Source of the DNA: Clostridia bacterium
Lineage (GTDB): Bacteria; Bacillota; Sulfobacillia; SLMV01
Direction of reading: 5' to 3'
Length of the DNA: 30,280 bases
Assembly: GCA_007136565.1 (NCBI GenBank)
Contig: SLGS01000138.1
Span: 1-30,280, forward strand
Numbering within the stretch: position 1 is the first letter of the stretch; every line of letters starts with the position of its first letter. Shown in pieces: positions 17,763 through 25,314 of the stretch. The position numbers and the translations under genes were made by a program. The notes below the pieces were generated by a model. That model was not told the origin of the DNA and did no database searches. It saw only the letters and a list, made by a program, of their open reading frames with translations.

Positions 17763-19081
17763 CCCAGGTATTCCCTGAGGATGTGGTCGAGCGTCGGCTC
17801 ACCTATCTCTTGCAGTTCATACCGGACCCGCAGTGCCGGCTTATCGATATCGATTAGCCGCCGCAGGTCGATGGGGGTGGCGATGATCACGAGATCGCAG
17901 TCCACCGCTTCGATGGTTTCGCGTAGATCGGCGACCTGTCGTGGACTGTACCCCATGGCCGGCAGGACAGGACCGATTTCCGGATACTGATCGAACGTAT
18001 CGGAGATGGATCCAACGACCCATTCCCGCGGATCCACCAGTTCGCGGGCTCCGAACTTCTTGGCCGCGATTACACCGGCACCATATCCCATGCCTCCGTG
18101 GGTCAACGTTGGCCCATCTTCCACGACCAGGACCCTCTTGCCCCTGATTTGCGCGGAATCATCGACGAATACCGGCGATGCGGCATCGACAACCACGGCA
18201 TCGGGGTTAGCGAGGGATATGGAATCTCGTACCTCTTGGACCCCCTCGGGGGTCGCGGTCTCGATCTTGTTGATCAGGAGGACGTCGGACCGCCGCAAAT
18301 TGGCTTCACCCGGATGATATTGCAACTCGTGACCGGGGCGGTGAGGGTCGACCAGGGTTATGTGCACGTCCGGGGAGTAGAAGGGTAGATCGTTATTCCC
18401 ACCATCCCAGAGGATGACGTCCGCCTCCTTTTCCGCGCGGCGGAGTATCGCTTCGTAATCGACTCCCGCGAACACGACGAGACCCTTATCAAGATGAGGT
18501 TCGTACTCCTCCCTCTCTTCGATCGTGCACTCGTGGGTCGTCAGATCCTCGTACTCCGCGAAACGCTGTACGGCCTGGGCGACCAGGTTCCCGTATGGCA
18601 TGGGATGGCGGACGACGACGACCTTCAAACCCATCTCGATCAATACATCGGCAACCCGACGAGTGGTTTGGCTCTTGCCGACCCCGGTCCTCACGGCTGT
18701 AACTGCCACCACTGGCTTAGAAGATTTCAGCATCGTCTCGGATGGTGGCAGGAACCTGAATCCGGCACCGGCTGCGAGCACCCGCGATGCTCGATGCATG
18801 ACGTATTCGTGGGAAACGTCGCTATAGGAGAACACAACATCATCGATGGCGGCCTCTTCGATGATGTCCTCGAGATCCTCTTCGCCGCGGATCGGTATGC
18901 CCGACGGATATAGGTCGCCGGACAACTCCGGCGGATAGAGCCTCCCCTCGATATCCGGGATCTGCGTGGCGGTAAAGGCGACCACGTCGTAGTTACTTCT
19001 CTGCCGAAAGTAGGTATTGAAATCGTGAAAATCCCTTCCCGCGGCTCCCATTATCAGGACGCGAGTTCTCTCGTCGGACAT
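17759..19081 (-). CDS. Cyclic 2,3-diphosphoglycerate synthetase-like P-loop protein
   Basis: 440 residues, ATG 19081 with GGAGGGAG about six bases upstream. The N-terminus RVLIMGAAGRDFHDFNTYFR and FTATQIPDIEGRLYPPELSG are typical of the cDPG synthetase family, followed by the P-loop TAVRTGVGKSQTTRRV (GVGKSQTT at 133-140) and a Walker-B-like VILWDGGNNDLPF. In thermophilic methanogens the enzyme closes 2,3-diphosphoglycerate to the cyclic thermoprotectant with ATP. Bacterial homologues are common but, as far as I know, not well characterised, so the annotation may be wrong in detail. It lies 29 bp after argF in the same operon as the AmmeMemoRadiSam genes, which suggests chemistry around acyl or carbamoyl phosphates instead. 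Moderately sure of the family, unsure of the reaction. Confidence 0.85.
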   Translation of the reverse strand: MSDERTRVLIMGAAGRDFHDFNTYFRQRSNYDVVAFTATQIPDIEGRLYPPELSGDLYPSGIPIRGEEDLEDIIEEAAIDDVVFSYSDVSHEYVMHRASRVLAAGAGFRFLPPSETMLKSSKPVVAVTAVRTGVGKSQTTRRVADVLIEMGLKVVVVRHPMPYGNLVAQAVQRFAEYEDLTTHECTIEEREEYEPHLDKGLVVFAGVDYEAILRRAEKEADVILWDGGNNDLPFYSPDVHITLVDPHRPGHELQYHPGEANLRRSDVLLINKIETATPEGVQEVRDSISLANPDAVVVDAASPVFVDDSAQIRGKRVLVVEDGPTLTHGGMGYGAGVIAAKKFGARELVDPREWVVGSISDTFDQYPEIGPVLPAMGYSPRQVADLRETIEAVDCDLVIIATPIDLRRLIDIDKPALRVRYELQEIGEPTLDHILREYLG

Positions 19082-19110
19082 TGGTACTCCCTCCAAAGAT
19101 AAAACTGCCT

Positions 19111-20046
19111 CTACATAGTTAGCGCCATGATCGCCTTCTGAGCGTGCAGCCTGTTTTCGGCCTGGTCGAAGACTACGGACATGGGGCCGTCGATTATCTC
19201 GCCCGTAACCTCCTCTTCGCGATGCGCGGGGAGGCAGTGCATGAATATCGCACTTTCGGCCACATGTTCCCAAAGGTCGGCATTGACCTGATATGGCATC
19301 AGCGTAGTCAACCTTTGATCCTTGCTCTCCTCTTGGCCCATGCTGGTCCAGACATCGGCGTAGACGGCATCGGCATCGCGAACCGCTTCCACCGGATCCT
19401 TGGTGACCAGGATACGGGCACCAGTCTTGCGAGCCAGCGCCTGGGCATCCTGCACGATGGAAGGTTCCGGTTGAAATCCCTCGGGAGAGGCAACACGCAC
19501 ATCCATACCCATCTTGGCACCGGCGAACAGGAGCGAGTGAACCATGTTGTTGTTCCCATCCCCGGTGAACGCGAACTTAATGCCGGCGACGCGGCCGAAC
19601 TTCTCCCAGATGGTGAGAATATCGGATGCAGCCTGGCACGGATGCAGCAGGTCGGTCAGGCCGTTTATGACGGGGATGGTGGAGTTTGCGGCCAGATCCA
19701 CGACATCCTGGTGGTCGAAAGTCCGGATCATGATCCCGTCGAGATACCGGGACAAGACCCGAGCCGTATCCTCGATCGTCTCCCCGCGCCGCAACTGGAG
19801 TTCTTCGGCGCTGAGGAATAAACCGACTCCACCCAGCTGCCATATTCCAACTTCGAAGGATATGCGGGTTCGGGTCGAGGGCTTGGTGAATATCATCCCG
19901 AGGGTTTTCCCCTCCAGGGGGCGATCCATGATACCGCTTCTCATCCTGAGCTTCATCGATCTCGCCATCTCGACGATCTGCCATATTTCCTCGGTGGTAA
20001 AATCATTGAGGGACACGAAATCGCGCCCCTTGAGCAGGTTGGACAA
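19111..20046 (-). CDS. argF: Ornithine carbamoyltransferase
   Basis: Transfers the carbamoyl group of carbamoyl phosphate to ornithine, giving citrulline (arginine biosynthesis or, in reverse, arginine breakdown). 311 residues. All signature residues are present: STRTR at 57-61 for carbamoyl phosphate, HPCQ at 135-138, the ornithine-specific SMG loop at 235-237 within DVWTSMGQEE, and MHCLPAHR at 269-276. The SMG and HCLP motifs distinguish it from aspartate carbamoyltransferase. Start is TTG 20046 with GGGAGGAG about six bases upstream. No other arginine genes are adjacent; instead its neighbours are the radical SAM enzyme (57 bp upstream) and the cDPG-synthetase-like protein (29 bp downstream). 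Confidence 0.95.
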   Translation of the reverse strand: MSNLLKGRDFVSLNDFTTEEIWQIVEMARSMKLRMRSGIMDRPLEGKTLGMIFTKPSTRTRISFEVGIWQLGGVGLFLSAEELQLRRGETIEDTARVLSRYLDGIMIRTFDHQDVVDLAANSTIPVINGLTDLLHPCQAASDILTIWEKFGRVAGIKFAFTGDGNNNMVHSLLFAGAKMGMDVRVASPEGFQPEPSIVQDAQALARKTGARILVTKDPVEAVRDADAVYADVWTSMGQEESKDQRLTTLMPYQVNADLWEHVAESAIFMHCLPAHREEEVTGEIIDGPMSVVFDQAENRLHAQKAIMALTM

Positions 20047-20103
20047 TTCTCTCTCCTCCCTCTACTCTCGCGGTCGCGGTGTGGTTTTGGAGTGCTCCTG
20101 GAC

Positions 20104-21120
20104 CTAGAGAATCACCCTTGCCGGGGCACCGCAGCGGGTGCAGACGCCCTCCTCTTCGAGGCCGACCAGCCTGGTCCGATAGCCGGAGCGTTCCACCAAG
20201 ACATTCCCGCAACGAGGACAAAATGTATCGGTGCCCCCGGGCAGGGTAACATTGCCCAGGTAGACATTATTCAATTCGGTCGACGCCGTCTCCTGCACAC
20301 GTAGCAGCGTCGACATCGGTGTGGCGGGCCTGCGCATGCGATGGTGGGGAAAGTATCGCGCTATGTGCAGTGGGATGTCCGGATCCAAGCCGGCGATCCA
20401 CTCGACCATCTTCCGAACATCGGAGGGATCGTCTGTACCGTCGGGTATGACGAGGAACGTGATCTCGACGTGCACCCCGGCATCGAGAGCATACTCTACA
20501 TTCCGCATCACCACATCCAGTTGGCCACCACAGTACCTTCGATAGAACCCTTCGTCGAACCCCTTTACGTCGATGTTACATGCGTCTATGTGTTCCAGGG
20601 CTTCGGCCCAGGGACCCGGCATGGCGTACCCGTTGGTCACCAATACATTGGAGTAACCCGCCTCGGCCACCAAGGGCGCTGCGTCCAATATGTATTCGAT
20701 CCACATGAGCGGCTCGGAATAGGTGTAGGCCACACCGATGCAATTACGCCCTTCGTAGTCCCCGAGCAAAGCGACCAATTCCCCGGGGGATAAAGGGGAA
20801 CCGGGCGAATTCGCCCGAGGAGGGTTGGACAACTCCCAGTTCTGGCAAAAGGAACACGAGAGGTTGCAACCGACCGCCCCCAGCGAGAGTATCGTCGAAG
20901 ATGGTTTGAAGTGGTACAGGGGCTTCTTCTCGATCGGATCGAGGGCGATGGCTGCCACGAGCCCGTAGTTGGAAGCCACCAATGTTCCGCCCCTGTTCTC
21001 CCTGGTCCCGCAGGCCCCCCTCAATCCCTCGGGAATCTTGCAGTTCTTCGGACACAGAAGGCACGGTATCCGCCCATCTTGGCGCGGGCTACCGGCGTAC
21101 AAAGCCTCACGCAGGGCCAT
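20104..21120 (-). CDS. AmmeMemoRadiSam system radical SAM enzyme
   Basis: 338 residues. The radical SAM cluster motif is CNLSCSFC at 85-92 (C85, C89, C92), embedded in GAVGCNLSCSFCQNWELSN, diagnostic for this family and related to pyruvate formate-lyase activating enzymes. An N-terminal cysteine set (C20, C23, C27, C37) precedes it. A C-terminal zinc-ribbon-like pair (CPRC and CTRC) follows near 300-332. The rest resembles an activase barrel: GVAYTYSEPLMWIEY, NVLVTNGY, DACNIDVKGFDEGFY and HIARYFPHHRM. The family always travels with AMMECR1 and MEMO/LigB-like proteins, but its substrate is unknown. ATG 21120 overlaps the end of the AMMECR1 fusion gene by 14 bp. A glycyl-radical or RNA/protein modification partner is not visible here. 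Confidence 0.92.
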   Translation of the reverse strand: MALREALYAGSPRQDGRIPCLLCPKNCKIPEGLRGACGTRENRGGTLVASNYGLVAAIALDPIEKKPLYHFKPSSTILSLGAVGCNLSCSFCQNWELSNPPRANSPGSPLSPGELVALLGDYEGRNCIGVAYTYSEPLMWIEYILDAAPLVAEAGYSNVLVTNGYAMPGPWAEALEHIDACNIDVKGFDEGFYRRYCGGQLDVVMRNVEYALDAGVHVEITFLVIPDGTDDPSDVRKMVEWIAGLDPDIPLHIARYFPHHRMRRPATPMSTLLRVQETASTELNNVYLGNVTLPGGTDTFCPRCGNVLVERSGYRTRLVGLEEEGVCTRCGAPARVIL

Positions 21121-22441
21121 GCCTGGTCACCTCGAAACGAAAGATCTCCAGTGCGGGATCGCCCGGATCTATCCGGGCCTTCTGCGAGGCTATCCGCACC
21201 TGTTCATCCACCGTATCGATGCCCGGTATGCCCGGCAGAAGAACCCCCTTTTGTGACCCCCTGGCGACGACCACGCCGAAACGATTCGGATCGAGGTCTT
21301 CCACGCCGGCGGGCTCGGTTTCAGAGAGTACATCAACCGTGATCTCAACATCGCCCAATTCTCGATCGCCGAGGGGCGGAAACCTGGGATCTCGAAAAGC
21401 CGCCGAAGCGGTGTTTCGGATTATCTCGGCCGCCAGGGTTTTAGACATCGGCTCTATGGTTCCTATGCATCCTCTCAAGTGTCCGCCTTTGTGTATCGTG
21501 ACGAAACAGCCCGCCGAGCGCCCCAGGTCCCGGGAAAGGGGTTGTGGCTGCGGCATGTGTTCTCCGGCTTCGAAATGGTACCTGAGGGCTACCCGGGCCA
21601 GGCTGGCCGGATCGAGATAGCCTATCGCCTCTTTCGGCGTCAATGTCGCCACCGCGTACCCGACGCCGAAGGGAGCCTCGTAGGAATGAAGAATGGGAAT
21701 GGATCCGGGATGGGATACGTCAGCGGCCGCCAGGGCGACGAGGAGCGGAGAGTATCCGCACTCACCGGCGGATTCCACGATTCGGGGAGAAATATTCCAA
21801 AGGACCCCGGTATCCCCTCTTCTGAAGGCTTGTACGATGGATCGATCGAACTCGGCCGCCCGGGGGTGAAAGCCCGCCGGCGCATCGGGGCTAAGGCGAT
21901 GCGAGAGATCCCCACTGGCTAGCAGTACAACGCGTCGCCCGGCTTCGCAAGCCCCGGCTACCAAACTCGAACCGAGTCTTCTCAGATCATCAATCCCCAT
22001 CGCCGGATAGCCCATGCAAACCACCGGTAGCTCTACATCCCCATCGAGAAGAGCCAGCAGGGGAACGGAGATACCGTGATCGACACGCCCTCCCCAGGCA
22101 TCATCAACCTCCCAGGCTATGCCTTTCTCCTCGGCGGCCTCCCCGATGCAGCGGCGGAGGTGCCCATCGATTTCCAAAGAAACGCACAGGTCGGGAGCGC
22201 CAAAGTGTGCAAGACTGGCGCGCACGCGGTCACCGCCCATGGAGACAACGGTCCCCGGTTTGGCGGGACCGTGGGGAGAAATGATTATCAACACGTCGGG
22301 CTCAAGCCTGGATAACCAGCCGGATAGGTCTCGTAGCGCCTTTCGGGTATCCTGGACCTGTTCGGACTCCGCTCCTCCGACCTCCGGAAAGATCACCGGA
22401 GGGTGCGGCACCAAAGCGGCTCCCAGCAATGAAGAATCCAT
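21107..22441 (-). CDS. LigB/MEMO-like plus AMMECR1 fusion (AmmeMemoRadiSam protein A type)
   Basis: 444 residues. The N-terminal domain (about 1-275) is a class III extradiol dioxygenase (LigB)-like, MEMO-related fold: VPHPPVIFPEVGG at 11-23, SPHGP around H57, DHG at 121-123 and ASGDLSH with H181, the positions where this fold holds its metal. The C-terminal domain (about 275-444) is AMMECR1, with the invariant LRGCIGT at 322-328 and FPPLGDRELGDVEITVDVLS. Human MEMO1 and AMMECR1 are separate proteins; here both folds are on one chain. ATG 22441 with GGAGGTGG seven bases upstream. It opens an apparent operon with the radical SAM enzyme, argF and the cDPG-synthetase-like gene. Domain assignments are firm; biochemical function is unknown. 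Confidence 0.92.
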   Translation of the reverse strand: MDSSLLGAALVPHPPVIFPEVGGAESEQVQDTRKALRDLSGWLSRLEPDVLIIISPHGPAKPGTVVSMGGDRVRASLAHFGAPDLCVSLEIDGHLRRCIGEAAEEKGIAWEVDDAWGGRVDHGISVPLLALLDGDVELPVVCMGYPAMGIDDLRRLGSSLVAGACEAGRRVVLLASGDLSHRLSPDAPAGFHPRAAEFDRSIVQAFRRGDTGVLWNISPRIVESAGECGYSPLLVALAAADVSHPGSIPILHSYEAPFGVGYAVATLTPKEAIGYLDPASLARVALRYHFEAGEHMPQPQPLSRDLGRSAGCFVTIHKGGHLRGCIGTIEPMSKTLAAEIIRNTASAAFRDPRFPPLGDRELGDVEITVDVLSETEPAGVEDLDPNRFGVVVARGSQKGVLLPGIPGIDTVDEQVRIASQKARIDPGDPALEIFRFEVTRHGPA

Positions 22442-22492
22442 AATCTTGCCACCTCCGGGTGCGAGTGTCGTTACTAAGGGTTCCTTACCCGG

Positions 22493-22501
22493 AGTATACC
22501 A
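22493..22501 (-). promoter_or_regulatory. Extended -10 promoter element of the LigB/AMMECR1 operon
   Basis: Minus strand TGG-TATACT (22501-22493), a TGn extended -10. There is no good -35 at 16-18 bp. The start would be near 22486, 45 bases before the ATG. Confidence 0.5.
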
Positions 22502-22599
22502 CAGGCTCAAGATCCCACTCGGACGCGGATTCCGCAGGCGTACGGGAGCCGACCAAAGGGGGAATAATCCTGGAGATCGATCTGGGAACATGAAATCTT

Positions 22600-22839
22600 T
22601 CAGCGAAGACTCCGGCGCGGATATTCAACAATATCCACGCCGACACCGGGCACGGTAACGATCAACCCCGGGGTCGGAGTTGGTGTAGCCACCGGCAAGT
22701 TGGGCCCGACAGGGGTCGTCGGAGAGCCGGGAACCTTCGCTATACGGGCGCCCTTTGGCCGACGCCAGGCTACGCGGAGCGCGGCCGACGGGACATCCCG
22801 AGGTTCCCCGCAGATTTCGGCCTCGAATTTCGGGCCCAT
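22600..22839 (-). CDS. Doubtful small ORF behind rpsI
   Basis: 79 codons from an ATG 8 bp after the rpsI stop, ending at TGA 22600. The translation contains a low-complexity VATPTPTPG stretch and no domain I recognise. There is no convincing ribosome binding site. It may be chance reading of non-coding DNA, a decayed gene, or a small lineage-specific protein; chance is the most likely. Confidence 0.2.
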   Translation of the reverse strand: MGPKFEAEICGEPRDVPSAALRVAWRRPKGARIAKVPGSPTTPVGPNLPVATPTPTPGLIVTVPGVGVDIVEYPRRSLR

Positions 22840-22846
22840 GCTGCGA

Positions 22847-23239
22847 TCAGCGCTTGGAGAACTGAGAAGCCTTCCTGGCCTTCTTGAGTCCGTACTTGCG
22901 GCGTTCCTTCTCGCGGGGATCACGTGTCAGCAATCCCTCGGCCTTAAGTTTCTTACGAAGCTCGGGCTGAGCAACAGTGAGAGCCCGGGCGATGCCATGA
23001 CGAAGGGCTCCAGCCTGACCGGATACGCCACCCCCGTGTACTCGAGCGATGACATCATAGTCGGCCATCGCGTTGACAACCCGCAGGGGAGTTAACGCCC
23101 ACTCCCGCATGGTGGCGAGAGGAAAGTACTCATCCACATCTTGTTCGTTGACCGTTATACGGCCATCTCCGGGAACGAGGCGAACTCGGGCAACGGCCCT
23201 CTTGCGACGCCCTGTACCCCAAAACTGCACTACTGCCAA
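22847..23239 (-). CDS. rpsI: 30S ribosomal protein S9
   Basis: 130 residues, normal S9 length. Begins AVVQFWGTGRRKRAVARVRLVPGDGRITVN, has VHGGGVSGQAGALRHGIARAL in the middle and ends with the basic tail RKYGLKKARKASQFSKR whose final KR reaches the ribosomal P site. The start is TTG 23239 with AAGGAGGA six bases upstream. Follows rplM by 23 bp, the universal L13-S9 pair. Confidence 0.97.
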   Translation of the reverse strand: MAVVQFWGTGRRKRAVARVRLVPGDGRITVNEQDVDEYFPLATMREWALTPLRVVNAMADYDVIARVHGGGVSGQAGALRHGIARALTVAQPELRKKLKAEGLLTRDPREKERRKYGLKKARKASQFSKR

Positions 23240-23262
23240 GGTAATTCCTCCTTTCCCTCGCG

Positions 23263-23700
23263 CTAGAGCTCGACTTCTATGGACTTCGGTGACTGGGCTT
23301 CGTGGGGATGATCATCGCGCGCATAAACCTTTAGCTTCTTGAACATGCGGCGTCCCAGTTTATTCTTCGGGAGCATCCCGCGAATTGCTTTCTCCACGAC
23401 GAAAGCGGGCTTCTTATCCATCAATTCACCATAGGGGGTACTCCGAAGACCGCCCGGATAGCCGCTGTGGCGATGATAGAACTTCTGCTCGCGCTTGCGA
23501 CCGGTTAGGGCCACCTTACTGGCATTGATCACGATCACGTGATCACCGGTATCGACGTGAGGAGTGAAGGTGGGCTTGTGCTTTCCGCGGAGAATTCGCG
23601 CGACGAAAGTGGCGAGCCTTCCAAGGGGCACGCCGGTGGCGTCAACGACCCACCAGTCGCGAGAGACCTCCGCCTCCTTTGCCATATACGTATCCTTCAT
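23263..23700 (-). CDS. rplM: 50S ribosomal protein L13
   Basis: 145 residues from ATG 23700, the usual L13 size, beginning MKDTYMAKEAEVSRDWWVVDA as in other bacteria; upstream in-frame starts to 23733 are unnecessary, and GGGAGG lies just upstream of 23700. Conserved ATGVPLGRLAT, GDHVIVINASKVALTGRK and AIRGMLPKNKLGRRMFKKLKVY are visible. It opens an L13-S9 transcript with a promoter overlapping the truA stop. Confidence 0.97.
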   Translation of the reverse strand: MKDTYMAKEAEVSRDWWVVDATGVPLGRLATFVARILRGKHKPTFTPHVDTGDHVIVINASKVALTGRKREQKFYHRHSGYPGGLRSTPYGELMDKKPAFVVEKAIRGMLPKNKLGRRMFKKLKVYARDDHPHEAQSPKSIEVEL

Positions 23701-23738
23701 TGCATCCTCCCTCATTGCGCTCTCAAGGAACAATTACG

Positions 23739-23767
23739 ATTCTAACTACTGAGTTGACGGGCGTCAA
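23739..23767 (-). promoter_or_regulatory. Promoter of rplM-rpsI
   Basis: Minus strand TTGACG (23767-23762), 17 bp, TAGAAT (23744-23739). The -35 overlaps the truA stop codon at 23764-23766. Predicted leader about 30 nt, too short for an elaborate L13-binding leader. Confidence 0.75.
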
Positions 23768-24519
23768 TCCGCGGGGAGTTCGTCCGGCGGATATCCTACT
23801 GCGATGAGGAACAACCCATGCCCCGGAGCCGTGGGTCCCGCCGCACTCCGATCTCCCGCGTCGCGAGCACTCCACAGGTCTTCTGGGGTGATTCGTCCCA
23901 ATCCCACCTCGACCAGGGTTCCCACTATGCTACGGGCCATCTTGTAAAGGAATCCATCCGCTATCATGTCGATGGATACCACCGATTGGTCCGACGTAAC
24001 GACTAAGCGATGCATGTTACGCACCGTGCTCTTGACCGGTCGGCCGCTTACCTGAAACGAAGCGAAGTCGCGAACGCCTTCTAAACCGCGTGCCGCCCGC
24101 TCCATTTCGGACAGGTCCAGGTTGCGCATCAGGTACCAGGCGAAATTCGCGAGAAACGGTAACCCTCCATCGTCGAGACGTATCCTGTAACGGTAGTGTT
24201 TCCAGGACGCCCACCCCACGGGATCGAAATCTCCGGGGACGAGGCGGGCACCTTTGACCCATATCCCCTCGGGGAGCAAGCCGTTCATTGCCACGGGCCA
24301 TCGATCCAGGGGTATCTGCACGTCGGGATCGAAGCAAACGACTTGCGCGAAGGCGTGTACTCCAGCATCCGTTCTACCGGCGCCCCTCACGACGACCGCG
24401 GTCCCGTTGATGGTACGAAGGGCGTCCTCGAGACAGCTTTGCACCGTCGGCTCTTCCCGCTGCCTTTGGAAACCGTGAAACCGGGTACCATCGTAAGCGA
24501 CCGTCAGGGCTATGCGCAC
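23764..24519 (-). CDS. truA: tRNA pseudouridine38-40 synthase
   Basis: 251 residues. Converts uridines 38-40 of the tRNA anticodon stem-loop to pseudouridine. Begins RIALTVAYDGTRFHGFQRQ; the catalytic aspartate is D51 in GAGRTDAGVHAFAQVVCFD. Other family blocks are WASWKHYRYRI, the F..FQVSGRPVKSTVRNMH region and ADGFLYKMARSIVGTLVEVG. GTG start at 24519, 3 bp after the ecfT stop, with only a weak upstream GGTGG, so translation is probably coupled to ecfT. The position between ecfT and rplM is the standard Bacillota arrangement. Confidence 0.96.
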   Translation of the reverse strand: MRIALTVAYDGTRFHGFQRQREEPTVQSCLEDALRTINGTAVVVRGAGRTDAGVHAFAQVVCFDPDVQIPLDRWPVAMNGLLPEGIWVKGARLVPGDFDPVGWASWKHYRYRIRLDDGGLPFLANFAWYLMRNLDLSEMERAARGLEGVRDFASFQVSGRPVKSTVRNMHRLVVTSDQSVVSIDMIADGFLYKMARSIVGTLVEVGLGRITPEDLWSARDAGDRSAAGPTAPGHGLFLIAVGYPPDELPAD

Positions 24520-24522
24520 GAG

Positions 24523-25314
24523 TTACACCACCAATGCAACGGCGAAACCGGCGGCCAACAGTGCACCAGCTGCCACATCGCGAGTCCCCATCCTGAGGAT
24601 CTTGAACCTCGATCTCCCCTCGCCACCCCTGTAACAACGGGCTTCCATGGCCAGGGCGAGATCATCGGCACGGCGGAAGGCGCTGACGAAGAGGGGGACG
24701 AGCAGAGGCACCATGCTCTTCGCCCGCTTGACGAAGCCCCCGCTTTGGAAATCCGCGCCCCTGGCCATTTGCGCCTTCATGATCCTCTCGGCCTCATCGA
24801 GGAGCGTGGGGATAAACCTCAGGGCGATGGTCATCATCATCGCGAGTTCATGGGCGGGAACACCCACCCTCCGAAAAGGTCCCATCAGGTACTCTAGTCC
24901 ATCCGTGAGGTCGATGGGGGCCGTGGTCAAAGTGAGCATGGAGGTCGTGACTATCAGGAGTAGAAGGCGACAGGCCATGATGGCAGCCTGGAAAATCCCC
25001 TCCCGGGTAATTCCCAGCGGACCGAGACTATAGATGACTTCCCCGGGCGTCATGACGGCATTGAGGGTAACCGTTAGCACTATTATGAATAACACCGGCC
25101 TCAAGCCGCGGACGAGCATCTTGAGGGGTATCTTGCCCGCCAGAGCCATCATCGCGGTCACCGCGCCCATCACTGCATATCCGGAGAAACCCCTCACCAT
25201 GAACAGGATAATGACGTACGCCAGTACTGCCACGATCTTCGTCCTGGGATCCAGGCGGTGTACCAGGGATTCGCCGGGAAGGTATTGACCTATCGTCACG
25301 CTATTGCGAAGCAC
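24523..25314 (-). CDS. ecfT: ECF transporter transmembrane subunit EcfT
   Basis: 263 residues, about five or six membrane spans. It couples the two ATPases to exchangeable vitamin/metal-binding S subunits. The N-terminus has SLVHRLDPRTKIVAVLAYVI, typical of CbiQ/EcfT. The two cytoplasmic coupling motifs are AQMARGAD and AMEARCYRGG, the Ala-Arg-x pairs that dock into the ATPase grooves. GTG 25314 was chosen with GAGGGG about eight bases upstream; it overlaps the end of ecfA2 by 14 bp, so the module is translationally coupled. No S subunit is encoded here, so this is the shared (group II) energising module. Confidence 0.95.
   Translation of the reverse strand: MLRNSVTIGQYLPGESLVHRLDPRTKIVAVLAYVIILFMVRGFSGYAVMGAVTAMMALAGKIPLKMLVRGLRPVLFIIVLTVTLNAVMTPGEVIYSLGPLGITREGIFQAAIMACRLLLLIVTTSMLTLTTAPIDLTDGLEYLMGPFRRVGVPAHELAMMMTIALRFIPTLLDEAERIMKAQMARGADFQSGGFVKRAKSMVPLLVPLFVSAFRRADDLALAMEARCYRGGEGRSRFKILRMGTRDVAAGALLAAGFAVALVV

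Larger units (their letters stand above)
22442..22846. other. 405-bp gap downstream of rpsI, mostly featureless
   Basis: Contains the extended -10 promoter of the LigB/AMMECR1 operon at its left end and a doubtful 79-codon ORF (22600-22839, minus). Apart from short palindromes such as AGATCGATCT at 22574-22583, I see no RNA gene, no repeat and no U-tailed terminator for rpsI. Confidence 0.5.

Noticed and set aside
22453..22494. 8-bp inverted repeat (CTCCGGGT/ACCCGGAG) that could hide the ribosome binding site of the LigB/AMMECR1 gene
   Set aside because: Its upstream arm overlaps the predicted -10 element and lies at or before the transcription start, so the hairpin could not form in that mRNA. 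Worth revisiting only if transcription starts further upstream.
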